From: Odobenus rosmarus divergens
Taxonomy: Eukaryota > Chordata > Mammalia > Carnivora > Odobenidae
Length of the DNA stretch: 64,000 nucleotides
Assembly: GCF_000321225.1 (NCBI RefSeq)
Contig: NW_004450303.1
Coordinates: 3,245,940-3,309,939, forward strand
Reading direction: 5' to 3'
The position numbers were made by a program, and so were the translations under genes. Shown here piece by piece: positions 25,605 through 37,605 of this stretch. The notes below the pieces were generated by a model that was not told the DNA's origin, did not search any database, and was given only the letters and a program-made list of their open reading frames with translations. How positions within the stretch are numbered: position 1 is the first letter of the stretch; every line of letters begins with the position of its first letter.

Positions 25605-25658
25605 TATATTTATATAGAGAGAGATGAATATAAATTCATCTCTCTCTATATAAATATA
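25605..25658. repeat. perfect inverted repeat, 25-bp arms, 4-bp loop
   Basis: The left arm 25605-25629 is the exact reverse complement of 25634-25658, with ATAA as spacer. Arms are AT-rich with a GAGAGAGA core. A related shorter palindrome (ATGAAT-TTAT-ATTCAT) is at 25705-25720. Confidence 0.95.
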
Positions 25659-25785
25659 ATATAATATATGTATACCATATACTGTGTAAATATTGTATAT
25701 AGAGATGAATTTATATTCATGTCCCATGTATATAATATACATAAATAGAAATATATACAAATATATACATAAAGATAGAGAGGAG
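25659..25785. repeat. AT-rich low-complexity tract
   Basis: Mostly TATA/ATAT-type sequence with repeats of the inverted-repeat core. The open frame at 25542-25832 lies over this and the SINE tail and is not a gene. Confidence 0.8.
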
Positions 25786-26904
25786 CTAGAGTAGCTGATG
25801 TAACAGATGATAGTGAATACCTGCCTATTCATAGCTTCTGTGATGCTATTTTGTTGTATTCTTCTTTATCCAGGAGAACACTACATGAATTAGAAAGAAC
25901 AAAGCAAACACGGTCTGAAGATCACAAGCGACTTAGAAGATTGAAAGGCATCACCTGAATACTTCTAACATGAGTTAAGTATTAATCCAAATACTGGTGT
26001 TCTTCAGTGTCTAAAGCATTTTCTTTTGTGATTGAAGACCTGCCATGTGACATGTGCGAGAAGACCAGAAATGCACAAATGGCTATGTTTTCACAAGACA
26101 AGTCAAGATGAGGCTTGGGGGAGTGGGGTTGGGGAAAGGGTTAGCCCAGATAAATTCCAGAAGTTGTGCTGGGATGACTCTGACATCCATCTTCAGCATA
26201 ATTTTATGCTTGAATATTGAACCAATTATTTGGGGGCTCTTAATGAGGCAAGATGGTTACTACTAGGAGCCAGCCCCAGTTCAATTAGAATTTCTCGTGC
26301 CAAACTAACCTCGTGGATTTTCCCAACTAAAAAGGCAAGTCATAAAATAATTCTAGATTTGAGAAAGGCATATGAGGAAAAAGTCTGGCTTAATAACTTG
26401 CTTTTTCAAGTTTGTATTTTACAAATTCCTTTCCATTTCAAAAATCACACAACTTCCTTAGAAATGGCAAATGTATTTCTTGATAGTCAAATGCCATTTT
26501 TCATTATTAATAATTCTCTCTCAATCCACCTTTTTTAGAAATTTACATTCCAAGTAAAATGCATAAAATAAATGACAAAATGTTTTTAGTAAACAAAATA
26601 TCCATTTTTGTTTTTTAATAAACTAACAAATTCTAAATTTGCCTTTGGAGAGTATAAGATAGGATAAATCTATTCATAATGAATACATGGTTATATTTGC
26701 ATCTGATAAAACAGTATGTGACCTAAACCCTGAGTTTATTCATTCTTTGAAAGTGAAAATATAATGACAAGTTGTGGAGTAAAATAATCTACTTCAGGCT
26801 TCAGTCTGTTATAAATAAAACTATGTACAGAGGTGTAATCTGCCAATTGTACTAGGGAGCTGTAATGTTACATGTGTGATTTATGAGTGAGTTCACTCGG
26901 GAAG
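25786..26904. other. intergenic stretch with no recognised element
   Basis: AT-rich DNA; nothing supportable. Confidence 0.45.
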
Positions 26905-27180
26905 ATTTTAAAATTACTTTTTAGTTTGGAATAATTTCAAACTTAGAGAAATGTCCAAAAAAATAGTACAAGGAACTGTTTTCAACAGAACCATTTGAGA
27001 GTTGTCAACGTGATGCCCCATCATCCCATATTTCGTGCCAACAAGCAAAGACATTCTCCTACCTAAGTACAATACCACCATCGTATTTAAAATTTAACAG
27101 GACTAAGGGATAATGGATCAGTTGCAGAATAATGTCAGCAAATGCTTCCTGTTGCTCCATGTTACAAATACTGTATTGTC
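26905..27180 (+). repeat. old L1 (L1M-type) 3' UTR fragment
   Basis: AATTTCAAACTTAGAGAAATG, cut here to the motif, is followed by AATAGTACAAGGAACTG and AACCATTTGAGAGTTGTCAA. This matches the common L1M 3' UTR. Confidence 0.6.
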
Positions 27181-27479
27181 CTTATTGTTGTTGTTGTTAT
27201 TCTTACCAGTTTAGTTTTGTACCTGTTTTGGTACATATAAATTTGTAATTTATTTTTTGACCATAGTTTTGTAAACATATATTTCAAACGTCTTTCTGTT
27301 CTATTAAATTCATGAGGTCTACAAAGAGGATATAATAACTGAATATCGATTGTTTGAATTATACTGTCATTGACAAAATGGCCACATGTGCATGACCTCA
27401 CTAACAATATGAAACAAATTGTTCACATTTAAAAATGTAAATAAATCAGTCTCATTTGCATTTACATAATGATGTGATC

Positions 27480-28300
27480 CATAATAAAATATTCATATAT
27501 TACTCATTTTATCATTTTTGTCTATGGCAAGTAAGGTTATTTATAAGATTTGTAAAATTTGGCACATGAACTGGAATGCTATCCTATGTGCTATCCTATT
27601 AACGACATTATTTTAAATGACAAAATATTATTCCGTGGAAGAAATATGGCAAAATTTACTTTTATTTGCTAATATCTTGTTGTTGGGCATTTACATTACT
27701 TGCATTTTTACTTTGTTTTTACTCCTTAAGTTATTTCCTTAGGTTAAATTCTTAAAAGTAAAATTTCTAGATTAAGAAGTTATGCCAGATTAATGTTCCA
27801 AAAATATGATACCAATGTACACTCCTACCACCAATATGAGAGTGACCATTTCCTTGCTAACTAATATTGTTACACTTTTAAACCTTTGCCAAATGTGGGC
27901 AAACAAAATTAGACAATTGTTTTTATTTGAATTTGTAAATCTTTATTGTTAGTGAGATTAGATATTTTTCATGTTTTTTTGGATCATTTTTAGTTTTTTT
28001 TTGTTGTTTTTTAGTCTGTGAATTTTTTACCCATTTACCTTATCCAATTTTTGTCATATTTTTTAAATTTATTTATTTGAGAGAGAGAGAGAAAATGCAC
28101 GTGAGCATGGGAGAGGGGGAGAGGGAGAGGGAGGGAGAAAATCTCAAGCAGACTCCCTGTTGAGTGTGGAGCCCAACATGGGGCTTGATCTCACGACCCC
28201 GAGATCATGACCTGAGTTGAAATCAAGAGTTGGACACTTAACTGACTGAGTCACCCAGGCACCCCCAATTTTTGTCATATTTTAAATAGTTTATTTTGTG
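27480..28300 (-). repeat. old L1 fragment, interrupted by a CanSINE
   Basis: Antisense L1 ORF2/3' text: TTGTTGTTGGGCATTTACAT, TAAATTCTTAAAAGTAAAAT, CACTCCTACCACCAATATGA and CTGTGAATTTTTTACCCATT. A SINE splits it at 28063-28264. Confidence 0.65.
28063..28264 (-). mobile_element. CanSINE, older sequence type but perfect 19-bp target duplication
   Basis: An inverted copy with GATCTCACGACCCCGAGATC and ACTTAACTGACTGAGTCACC. The 19-bp CCAATTTTTGTCATATTTT occurs at 28044-28062 and 28265-28283 without a mismatch. Confidence 0.93.
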
Positions 28301-28609
28301 TGATGTTACTAATTTTATGAAATTACATTTTAGAAATGCATTCTCTTGAAGAGGTTATGCATTAATTAATATGATATCTTGGATTATAGGTAAAATAATC
28401 CAGTAATGTGGTGGAGACAGATGCAATGAAGAGTGGTGATGAGCTGACAGATAATGTGGGAAAACTGGGGAAGACTTCAGGGAGCTTCACAGGGCATTCC
28501 TCTCCATTCATATATACATACAAAAATATCCATTCCAAAAGATAGGATATGTCCTTATATTAATAATTTTATATGTGACAACGGATGGATTTAAAAGGGC
28601 AAAAAGAAA

Positions 28610-29125
28610 CTTTCGATTTCAAGGGTTTAAGCATGTATCAAGACATCAAATTGTACGCTTTAAATATGCAGCTTTATTTGTAATAGCCCCAAGGTGGAAA
28701 AAGCCCAAATGTCCTTTAACAGATAAATGGATAAACTATCTATCCATACAATAGGACAATATTCAGCAATAAAAATAATGAACTGTGACATTCAGGAATC
28801 TGAAAGTAATTATGTAGCATGAAGGAAACCAGAATAAAACAAAAAGCAAACACTCTATGACTCTGATCATATGAAATTCTAGAAAATACAGACTAATTTA
28901 TTGTCAAGGAAAGTAAATCAATCATTGTCCGGAGGGCTGGTAAGGGCAGGGAGAGATGATAAGAAAGTACAAGGTAAATATAAGGGTGATGGGTATGTTC
29001 ATTAACATGATTACGATGGTTTCATGGGTTCATACGTATGTCAAAGGTAATCCAACTGCACACTTTAAAATATGTGAGTTTATGGCATGTCAGGTATACC
29101 TCAACAAAACTTAAAAAACAGTTTC
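28610..29125 (+). repeat. old L1 3' fragment
   Basis: AATAGCCCCAAGGTGGAAAA, AATGTCCTTTAACAGATAAA, ACTCTATGACTCTGATCATA and TATACCTCAACAAAACTTAA match the 3' part of an L1M element. Confidence 0.7.
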
Positions 29126-29140
29126 CATAAAAGTTTAGAT

Positions 29141-29417
29141 CCCACATATGAAACTCTATGATAATTGTCTTTCTCCGAGGGGAAGGAAGGGAAAACTGAA
29201 TGGGAAGAAATCAGAGAGGGAGACAAACCATGAGAGACTCTGGACTCGGGGGAACAAACTAAGGGTCGTGGTGGGGGGATGGGAGGGATGGGTGACGGGC
29301 ATTGAGGAGGGCATGTGGTGTGATGAGCACTGGGTGTTACACGAAACTAATAAATCATTGAACACTACATCAAAAACTAATGACGTACTGCTATATGTTG
29401 GCTAATTGAATTTTTAA
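29141..29417 (+). mobile_element. carnivoran L1 3' end, heavily 5'-truncated
   Basis: Contains GAGAGACTCTGGACTCGGGG, GGAGGGCATGTGGTGTGATG, AGCACTGGGTGTTACACGAA and ATGTTGGCTAATTGAATTTT. Near-perfect duplication AAAAGTTTAGATC / AAAAGTTTAAATC flanks it. Confidence 0.88.
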
Positions 29418-29569
29418 AAAAGTTTAAATCTCTTTTTTTCCCCCCAGAAACCAGAAAGTTTGGCAACTCTGTATTAATATATTTAACCATCTCTCTCTTT
29501 ATGCCTTGCAAAGGACAGCCCTCTTTTAGTGACAGGTAATACTGGCAAGCAGTAAAGATCATTTCTGTG

Positions 29570-30080
29570 GGTCAAGAACAACTCTAGCTGAGTGAGAAAA
29601 GTCACATTTCTGGACTATGGGATTCCCCTTTTCTCTCTTTTTGCTTTCCTGGACAACAATGGCCTTGAGGTGAGCAATCCAGAGGCTACAGGAGCCAACA
29701 AACCCTTATTTGCTCTGACAATACCCTTGAGTCCAGGAAACACACCAGTATGAAGTGGACACACTCATTTCATACAACTGTAGTCACTAGAACATCTGGG
29801 GACGCATTCCAGAAGCACATTCTCTACTGTGGTGCAGTCTTCTCCAGACCCTGTTAGTTACACACACTGTTTCAGTCTGACCCCTGTAGTCTTAATGGCA
29901 AGTGCCACCAGCAAATGGAAATGTGGACATCAGGGGACATGCTTCCTTTGCAGTACCCGGGGAACAGCTGGGTGTTATATGATGTGCCCTGGGTACAAGG
30001 GAACCGATTTTTCTTTTTCCCCAAAGCACTGAAGGTTGTTACCACAACCTCCCCTTCCTCAAGGTGACTTCTGGAACTGC
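29570..30080. other. unassigned segment ending at an A-run
   Basis: Not AT-rich and not matched to any family I know. It ends at 30081-30113 with a long A run plus AAAAAG units, which could be the tail of an unidentified plus-strand retrocopy. No target duplication was found. Confidence 0.35.
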
Positions 30081-30113
30081 AAAAAAAAAAAAAAAAAAGA
30101 AAAAGAAAAAGAA
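30081..30113 (+). repeat. poly(A)/(AAAAAG)n tract
   Basis: Eighteen As followed by GAAAAA units. Confidence 0.9.
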
Positions 30114-30559
30114 ATCCTGGGATCCAGGCCACAAAAGAGGACCACAAACCGTTCCTAGGTGGCCTTTGTCAGCTATGCAAATTAAATAAAAACTGAAAGA
30201 ACTAAGAGGTTTTGCAAGTTGCCAGTGTTATCCAGACTGGGTCTTCTTGGCCAAAATTGTGTCAGAACTATGCCTTAACTGGTCAGAGAGAAGCGAAGGA
30301 GGCCCCTCTAAAGGCTCAGACTATTCATGGTTTTCTCCAGGGCATGGGAGGGAGAAAAGAAACATCTGCCTTCCCTTATTACACTGGGGTGACTAAAATA
30401 CACATCAGGGACCTGCTAGGTGGGAGAGGTGGAATGGCATAAGCCACAGAAACTCTGTGACATTCATCTGGCAAGTGCCCTCACCTGGGCAGGTTAGAAA
30501 GTATGGTGCCGCTCATTAAAGCTTCCCAGATTCCTAGAATTTATGGGGAATCTCCCATT

Positions 30560-31535
30560 ATGGATGTCCAGATTTATGGAGTTCAATTCAGGTAGATGGC
30601 TCTCTCACAAAGGCTCTCCTCCTATGTTCTTACACTGAACAAGGAAGCTTTTCTCCAGTGTGAACTCTGTTGTTGAATGAAGTCAAATATATGGTTAAAA
30701 GATTTCCCATATTCATTGCGTGTATAAAGCCGTTCTCAAATACAAACTCTGCAGCGTCAAATGAGGCCATGGTTGGTCTAAAGGATTTCGTACTTTTGGC
30801 ACGTTCATAAGGCCTTGCTCCACGGAACTCTCTGGTGATTGCTCAGGAGAGAGCCGAAGCTAAAAGATTCCCCACATTCACTAAAGTAGTAAACCCTGGC
30901 TCAGGGTGATGCATGACGTTGGAGCTTCAGCTGAAGAATTTTCCACACTCATGAGGACTTTTCTCCGTTGTGAATTCGTGGATGCCAAACAAGCTTGTAT
31001 TTGTAGCCAAACACTTTCCCAGTTTGCTGCACTTGTAATGACTTCTTCCACTGTGAAAGGCCTCTTCACACTTGGGGCTGCCGTGTGGCATCTGTCCAGT
31101 TGGGAGCACCTGGCACTAGAGAAAGCTGGTGTTGTTCAGGAAGCCCTTCCCACAGATGAGGAGCAGCCCTTCCCAAGGCAGGACCTGTCCACATCCCATC
31201 TTCACTACACTCCTTCTGGTGCTGGTAAAGATGTGTGCTGAACCAGAATTGTTTTCCACATCTTTACAAGTGCTCAGCCATGCTACAGAATGTGTCTTAC
31301 CACCTGGACACACATCTCACAGATATGAGCCTTTTGGAAGGATGGACATAGCTGTGTCATTCTACCCTGTGAAACACTCTATACTGAAGGTGCCCCCTCA
31401 CACTCTGGTCCACACCAACCATCTAGGGAGGCTATGAGTGCAAAATTCTCTGGCATCACATGGCACAGCATCTCAGACCCTCCTCAAGGAAACCTCATTG
31501 CTCTTAAGAGATGTCACTGAAGGTCAGCCACACTC
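30560..31535 (-). pseudogene. KRAB C2H2 zinc-finger gene pseudogene (probable retrocopy)
   Basis: Read on the minus strand, the block begins near 31535 with a KRAB-like A box. GFLEEGLRC in one frame is followed, after a frameshift, by HVMPENFALIASLDGWCG. A linker of about 300 bp leads to degraded fingers: LICGKGFLNNTSFL, then KCSKLGKCLATNTSLFGIHE, a linker-like TTEKSPHECGKFFS, FSECGESFSFGSLLSNHQRV, GKSFNHIFDFIQ and RVHTGEKLPC. Several frameshifts and stops break the frame, so no protein can be made. In working genes of this class the KRAB box and fingers are on separate exons. Here they are contiguous, which points to a processed copy. I found no A-tail at its 3' (left) end, so the 3' end may be truncated. 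The parent gene was not identified. Confidence 0.85.
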
Positions 31536-31689
31536 TTAAAATAGTCACACGGAGGCAGTTTCTGCTATGGGATTCTGTGGATGCAGCAGGCTGGTAGCTG
31601 TGCTAACCAGGGAGGGAGGGGACCCCAGAACCCGAACCTCTGTCCCCACCTGGCCCGGAAATGTGGTCACTGCAGAGGGGAGAGGCAAA

Positions 31690-33240
31690 AGACCCAGAAC
31701 AGCCAATACAATTTTGAAGAAGAACAAAGTTGGAGGACCGACATTATCCAACTTCAAAATTTACTATAAAGCTACACTAATCAAGACAGTGTAGTATTAA
31801 TGAAAGAAAGGCAACTAAAATCAATAAACAGGAAAGAGAGACCTGAAATAGACCCACATACATATAGTTAACTGGTATTTGACAAAGGAACAAAGACAAG
31901 ACAATAAAACGAAATAATTTTAACAAATAGTGCTAGAACAACTAGACAGCCACATTAAAAAAAAAAAATCTAGACACAGTCCTTCACAGCCCCTTTCACA
32001 AAAAATTAACTCAAAATGGGTCACAGACCTAAATGTAAGATGCAAAATTATAAAATTCCTGGAAGATAACATGGGAGCAAATCTAGATGAATTTGGGTTT
32101 GGCAAGGACTTTGTAGATCAAACACCAAAGGCACAATCCATGAAAGAAAGAATTGATATGCTGGATTTGATTAAAATTAAAAATTACTTCTCTATACAAG
32201 ACACTTTCAAGAAAATGAGAATATAAGTCACAAACTGGGAGAAAATATTTGCAAAAGACACCTCTGATAAAGTGTTGTTACTGGTCGAAAGAACTCTTAA
32301 AACTCAACAATAAGAAAACAAACAACCTGAATTAAAAATGGGCCAAAGTCCTTACTGGACACCTTACCAAAAGAGATAGATGGATGGAAAATAAACATAT
32401 ATTGCTCTACATCACATATCATTAGAGATATGCAAATTAAAATAACAATGAGATAACCACTGCATACCTATTAGATTGGCCAAAATCCAGAATGCTGACA
32501 ACACCAAATGCTTGTAAAGATGTGTGGCAACCGAAACTCTCATTCGTTGTTGGAATGCAAAATGGTACAGCCACTTTGGGAGATAGTTTGATGCTTTCAC
32601 ACAAAACTAAACATACTCTTACCATAAGATCCGGCAATAGTGCTTCTTGGTATTTACCCGAAGGAGTTGAAAATGGGTTCACACAAAAACCTGCACACAG
32701 ATGTTTATAGCAGCTTTATTCATAATTGCCGAAACTTGAAAGCAATTGAGATGTTCTTTAGTAGGTGAATGGATAGATAATCTGTTGGAATCTAAGCAAT
32801 GGGACATTACCAGGGCTGAAAAGAAAGGAGCTATGAAGCCAGGAAAAGACATGGAGGAAGCTTGAATACATGTTACTAAGTAAAAGTAGCCAATCTGAAA
32901 AGGCTACATACTGCATAATTCCAACTACAGGACATTCCAGAAAAGGCAGAACTTTTGAAACAGTAGACACATCAGTGGTTGCTAGGGCTTAAGTGGGGAG
33001 AGAGGGATGAATAAGGCAGTATGAAGCATTTTTCAGGGCAGTGAAACTATTCTGTATGGTATTATAATGGTGGAGACTTGTCATCATATATTTGTTCAAA
33101 GACACAGAGTGTACAACCCCAGGAGTGAACCCTGATGTGAACTGTGACTTTGGTTTATAATTATGTGTCCATGTAGTTTCATCATCACCACTTGCTTTTT
33201 GTTTGTTTTGGTATGAACTTAAAATTACTCTAAAAAATAA
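31690..33240 (+). mobile_element. old L1 fragment (ORF2 C-terminal part and 3' UTR)
   Basis: It opens with ORF2-like ILKKNKVGG and [10 protein letters not shown]. It continues through ACTAGACAGCCACATT, TTAACTCAAAATGGGTCACA, ATTAGAGATATGCAAATTAA and GCAGCTTTATTCATAATTGC, and ends in a degraded 3' UTR with CTACAGGACATTCCAGAAAA. Frames are broken throughout, and it is clearly older than the copy at 24682. Confidence 0.88.
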
Positions 33241-34413
33241 GAGCTATTTTTCTTTAAGGATCCTTTCCTCAACTCCCTTTATCTCCCTGAGAATTACTGG
33301 TAACTATGAAGCCAATGCCTCCCTAACACATGTCTGCACTGCATTTGACTTTGCTCCTAAAGATCTGCTTTTATGTCTCTGCCCTGACAAATGAGCAAAT
33401 GAGAGTCTGTACCACTACCATATCCAGTTATCGTTCTGGCTTTTTCTATAAAGCTTCACTTAAACCAGCAGATCAAAAATCTTCTAAATCTTCTAACTCT
33501 AAATCTTCAGCACATCCAAATAAGCCCACCATTTGCTCTCTGCATACCTAAATTCCTGGGCAAATTAATTTCAAAAACCTAATAAAATGTTGGAAATTAT
33601 TTAAGATATGATAGAGAGAGTTAAATCAATATTTGTCCAAAAGAGTCTGCTATAAAACTGTTTTTTCAAGTAAATATTCAGATGTTTGTATTTTTGAAAT
33701 TTTCCCATTACTTAGGCATTCATTATTCAAAATGTATTTTTATAATCTTTTGAGACTTTCAGACATCGGACTTCTAGATCTTTGGCCATTCTACTTTTTG
33801 CCTCACAGGTCTCTCTTGCCTTTTCTCTATTTGTCATCTTTTCTAGATTCTACAACCCATTACTTATATTACTTTCTTGCCAATTACCTTAGTACCATTG
33901 TCCACCTATTGGCTCTACATTGACAAATCTATCCCACTTCTTCATTTTCAAATTCACGCTGCTAAGGTACCATGAGGGTGGGCAAATCATAAACTGTCAT
34001 GGTGAGTGGCTCTCTCTGTTGCTCTCCCTCTCGTGCCCTAGCGTGGCTAACGTAAGCATTAGAACTGCTTTCTAACCCCATCTCTATACTTACCCTTCAT
34101 CAGGTGGGATGCCCTCTCTTCTCTCCTTACTACCAACACAACTGTGACTCTATGTCCTCTCTCCTGGCTTCCAGATCATGCTAGCAATGGCACTTTGGCA
34201 TAATTCTGATCTCCCCATTTGCACTTCGAAATCTAGTCCTATCCCTTTTCCCAAAAGTACTATTTCACCATTTATCTGTTTTCCTTTCCCCCTACTTTTG
34301 GTTCCTCTTTTTCTACCAGCATCAGTCCCATGGCATGTAAACATTTGTCAATTTGCTTTTCTGTTGAATTAAAAAAAAAAGAAAAAGAAAAAGAAATCCC
34401 TTGCGGTCATGGT
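33241..34413. other. intergenic stretch with no recognised element
   Basis: AT- and CT-rich sequence; small open frames only. A poly(A)/AAAAAG run lies at 34370-34395. Confidence 0.45.
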
Positions 34414-34423
34414 TAGCTAACTT

Positions 34424-34617
34424 TTTTTTTTTTTTGAAGATTTTATTTATTTATTTGAGAGAATGAGAGAGAGAGAACATGAGAGGGGGGAGGGTTAGAG
34501 GGAGAAGCAGACTCCCTGATGAGCAGGGAGCCCCATGTGGGACTCGATCCTGGGACTCCAGAATCATGACCTGAGCCAAAGGCAGTTGCTTAACCAACTG
34601 AGCCACCCAGGCGCCCC
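34424..34617 (-). mobile_element. CanSINE
   Basis: An inverted copy ending GAGCCACCCAGGCGCCCC. Target duplication TAGCTAACTT lies at 34414-34423 and 34618-34627. Confidence 0.95.
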
Positions 34618-34734
34618 TAGCTAACTTATTTTGATATGATTTCACATTTTCTAATTCATCTGACATTTATTTGGATATTTTGTACATTCATTACCTCAAA
34701 TTCATCATTCATAGGCATTCTTCAATCCACTGAA

Positions 34735-34935
34735 ATTTGGCTTCCCTTCACTTATTCTTTATTGTCTGTTTTCCCTACTTTTGGACTGAATGCCCAAGGG
34801 CAGAGGTTTTGATCTGTTTTTTTTTTTTTATGTATCCCAAGCACCTAAAAGAGTTCCCCTTGTCTTTCTAAAGAACTCCATTTCCTGAGACAGTATAGGC
34901 CTCAGTAAATATTTTTTGAATGAGTCAATGGATGT
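34735..34935 (+). repeat. L2 3' end fragment
   Basis: ACTGAATGCCCAAGGGCAGA, GTATCCCAAGCACCTAAAAG and GCCTCAGTAAATATTTTTTG, then AATGAGTCAATGG, follow the L2 3' end. Confidence 0.6.
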
Positions 34936-36058
34936 TGGACACTGAGCAAGGCCCTGAGAGTAGGGGGAGGAAGCAGAGCCATCTTAACTTTCTCTTAAGA
35001 TGATGACAATATCTGTGCTGCCATGTCCAAGTACACATCGACATTTTGGTCTTTATTATCCTTTACTTCTCTTCCCCACCTGACCCGCTTTATCTCTTAT
35101 TTCTTGAAACAGTTTCTTACCTTGAGTTTCATGACCTTGCATTCTATGTCTTTTGATCTCTAATTTTTTAGTCTTTTCAGGATTCTTTGCAAGGTCCTCT
35201 TCTGTTAACCTGTGGGGGTCAGCTTCTAAGTGTTAATGCTTTCTCTTATCTTCAGGCATTATACAGACCCTTAAATATGCACATTCACTCCCATGGCATC
35301 AACTTTATCTTAATGCAGAGCATTCTTAAATCTAAAGCCCAGTTCTTGAACCTAAAGTTCTATCCGTACTTGTCAATCTCCCCTTCTGTCCAACTGCCCA
35401 CAGAATTATGTCCTTGTCTCATGCTCTGCATCTCTGTGAATTGTGGCACTATCCCTTCACTTTCCCAAATCAGAGACCATGGTGATAGCCTTAGTCTTCC
35501 TTCATCTTGTCTTTCCTTTTCTAATCATTTTTCCCTCCCAGTCTATTTTAACTCCACAATATCTTCAGACTGACAATAAAAGCAATAGATTTGTGAACAA
35601 TTCTATTTAACCAATAATCTTAAACTTACCCATTGTTGTGGAAATAATTGCACTGTATTATAATTCTCTGTTCCTTCGTCCCTTTTACTCAAGAGAGTGT
35701 GAATTCCTTAATAAGAAGAATATTCTGTTACATTCCCAGCCCTTCACACATGGCCTGATGGTCCCTGTGTAGTTAAAAAGCATTTGTTGGCCAGTTGACG
35801 ATAGATCCCTTAGATTAGAATATAGGGCAAGAAAAGGGGGAGGGCGGTAAAAAAGATAGTAAATGTAAAAACCTGCTTAAAAAAAAAGCATTTGCTGGAA
35901 GGATAAGATTCTAGATGAATTATAATCTTTAATGATTTAATTGTGTCAGTTTGATTTTCATAGCATTGAGTACATAAGAACTGCGAGTGTATATTGGGGC
36001 AATATTTTAAAGCTTTGTTTTGAAAGAGGAGCTAGACTAGCCTTACAGATTTGAGATT
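34936..36058. other. intergenic stretch, possibly old LINE-derived
   Basis: The CT-rich part at 35160-35570 resembles an old dispersed repeat in tone (CCATGGTGATAGCCTTAGTC), but I cannot name it. A 128-aa open frame (35187-35573) lies in it and is not supported as a gene. Confidence 0.35.
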
Positions 36059-36074
36059 AAAGTACACTATTTGA

Positions 36075-36253
36075 GGGGCGCCTGGGTGGTTCAGTAGGTT
36101 AAGCGTGGGACTCTTTTGATTTTGGCTCAGGTCATGATCTCATGAGATGGAATGCTGCGACAGTCTCTGTGGTAGGCATGAAGCCCACTTAAGAAAGAAT
36201 CTCTCCCTCCCTCTCCTTTAAAATAAAATAAATAAAATAAAATAAAAATAAAT
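36075..36253 (+). mobile_element. CanSINE, older variant
   Basis: Head GGGGCGCCTGGGTGGTTCAG, with AAATAAAATAAAATAAAA tail. Flanks AAAGTACACTATTTGA (36059-36074) and AAAGTATACTACTTGA (36254-36269). Confidence 0.92.
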
Positions 36254-36689
36254 AAAGTATACTACTTGAATACAATTTATTAGTGTAAGAAATTAATGTG
36301 ATAAAATTCCACGCAGAATTCTCAAATAATTACTACTACTCTTACTAAACATGAAACCTGCCCTTTGTATGCACATGTACTCTAAACATTAGCAGATAGA
36401 GGGTATATGGCTGCTGACAGCTAGAATAGCATGTTTAGATCCAGGGAAGATTCCCTAAGGAGATACTTGCCTTGCCAAGTAATAATTAATTGGCAGTGTG
36501 TCAGCAATGTAAAGAATCTGAGAAATTCAAACTACAGCTTGGCCAAATTAATCTTAATATGCTGACGTTAGAGTTTTTTTTTTTTTTTTTAAATCTCTAC
36601 AGCAGTTGAGAAAAAAATTAACCTGGAGACAAAATTGTATGACCCCCAAACATTCTGTTTTTCGACACCTTATTAAGTGCATAGACCTT

Positions 36690-37150
36690 AATTTTAGGAT
36701 AGTTTTTAGGTTTATAGAAAAATTGAGCAGAAAGCACAGAGTTCCCACGTACCCTTCCCCTCATCTAGCTTGCACATTTCTCTTTTTATTACCTTGCATT
36801 AGTGTGATACATTTGTTACAACTGATGTTCCAGTATTGATATATTATTATTAACTGAGGGCCATAGTTTCCACTGGGCTCATTCTTTGTATGAAACAATT
36901 CTATGTGTTTTGACAAACGCATGTCCTATACCCACCATTATAATGTCATAGAGAATAGTCTAGTTGCCCTAAAAATCTCCTGTGCTACACTTATTAATTC
37001 CTCCCCTGACTCCACCCAAATGCCTAGCAACCATTGATCTTTTTATTATCTCTAAAGTTTTGCCTTTTCTAGAATGTCGTGTATTTGGGATCATACAATA
37101 TGTAAACTTATCAAACTGGCTTCTTCCACATACTGATAGGCATAAACACA
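36690..37150 (+). repeat. old L1 (L1M) 3' UTR fragment
   Basis: TTTATAGAAAAATTGAGCAG, GTGATACATTTGTTACAACT, TAGTTGCCCTAAAAATCTCC and GAATGTCGTGTATTTGGGAT, cut to short motifs, are typical of this UTR. Confidence 0.7.
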
Positions 37151-37317
37151 TTTTCAATGAATGCTTTCCATGTACAAAGCATTAAGCTGGAAGCTGAAGA
37201 AATAAGAATTTCTCCATATAATGAGCTCATGATCTAATACGGCAAGCATATATGTAAATAAATAAAATACAATAGGTGGGGATAAAGTACAGGAGTCTTA
37301 TTAAAAACACATGAAGG

Positions 37318-37502
37318 GGGGCTTCCGGGTGGCTCAGTTGGTTAAGTGGCTGCCTTCCGCTTGGCTCATGATCCCAGGGTACTGGGATTGAGCCCCATGT
37401 CAGACTCCTTGCTGGGTGGGGAGTCTGCTTCTCCCTCTCTCTCTGCTGCTCCTCCTGCTTGTGCTCTCTCTCTCTCAAATAAATAAAATCTTTTAAAAAA
37501 AC
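37318..37502 (+). mobile_element. CanSINE
   Basis: Head GGGCTTCCGGGTGGCTCAG, CT block and AAATAAATAAAATC tail. The left flank ACACATGAAGG resembles the right flank ACACATAAAGG. Confidence 0.9.
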
Positions 37503-37520
37503 CTCACACACATAAAGGTA

Positions 37521-37605
37521 GTGGTACCTGGGTGGCTGGGTCAGTTAAGTGTCCAACTCTTAATTTCAGCTCAGGTCTCAATCTCGGGGTCGTGAGTTCA
37601 AGCCC
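37521..37605 (+). mobile_element. CanSINE tRNA head only (3'-truncated)
   Basis: Starts GTGGTACCTGGGTGGCTGGG and keeps CGTGAGTTCAAGCCCCAT, the B-box side. The CT block and A-tail are missing. It lies just 18 bp after the previous SINE. The absence of a tail could mean internal priming or later loss. Confidence 0.8.

Noticed and set aside
31567..32226. Frames with ILKKNKVGG and EDNMGANLDEFG
   Set aside because: They are remnants of an old L1 ORF2, not host genes.
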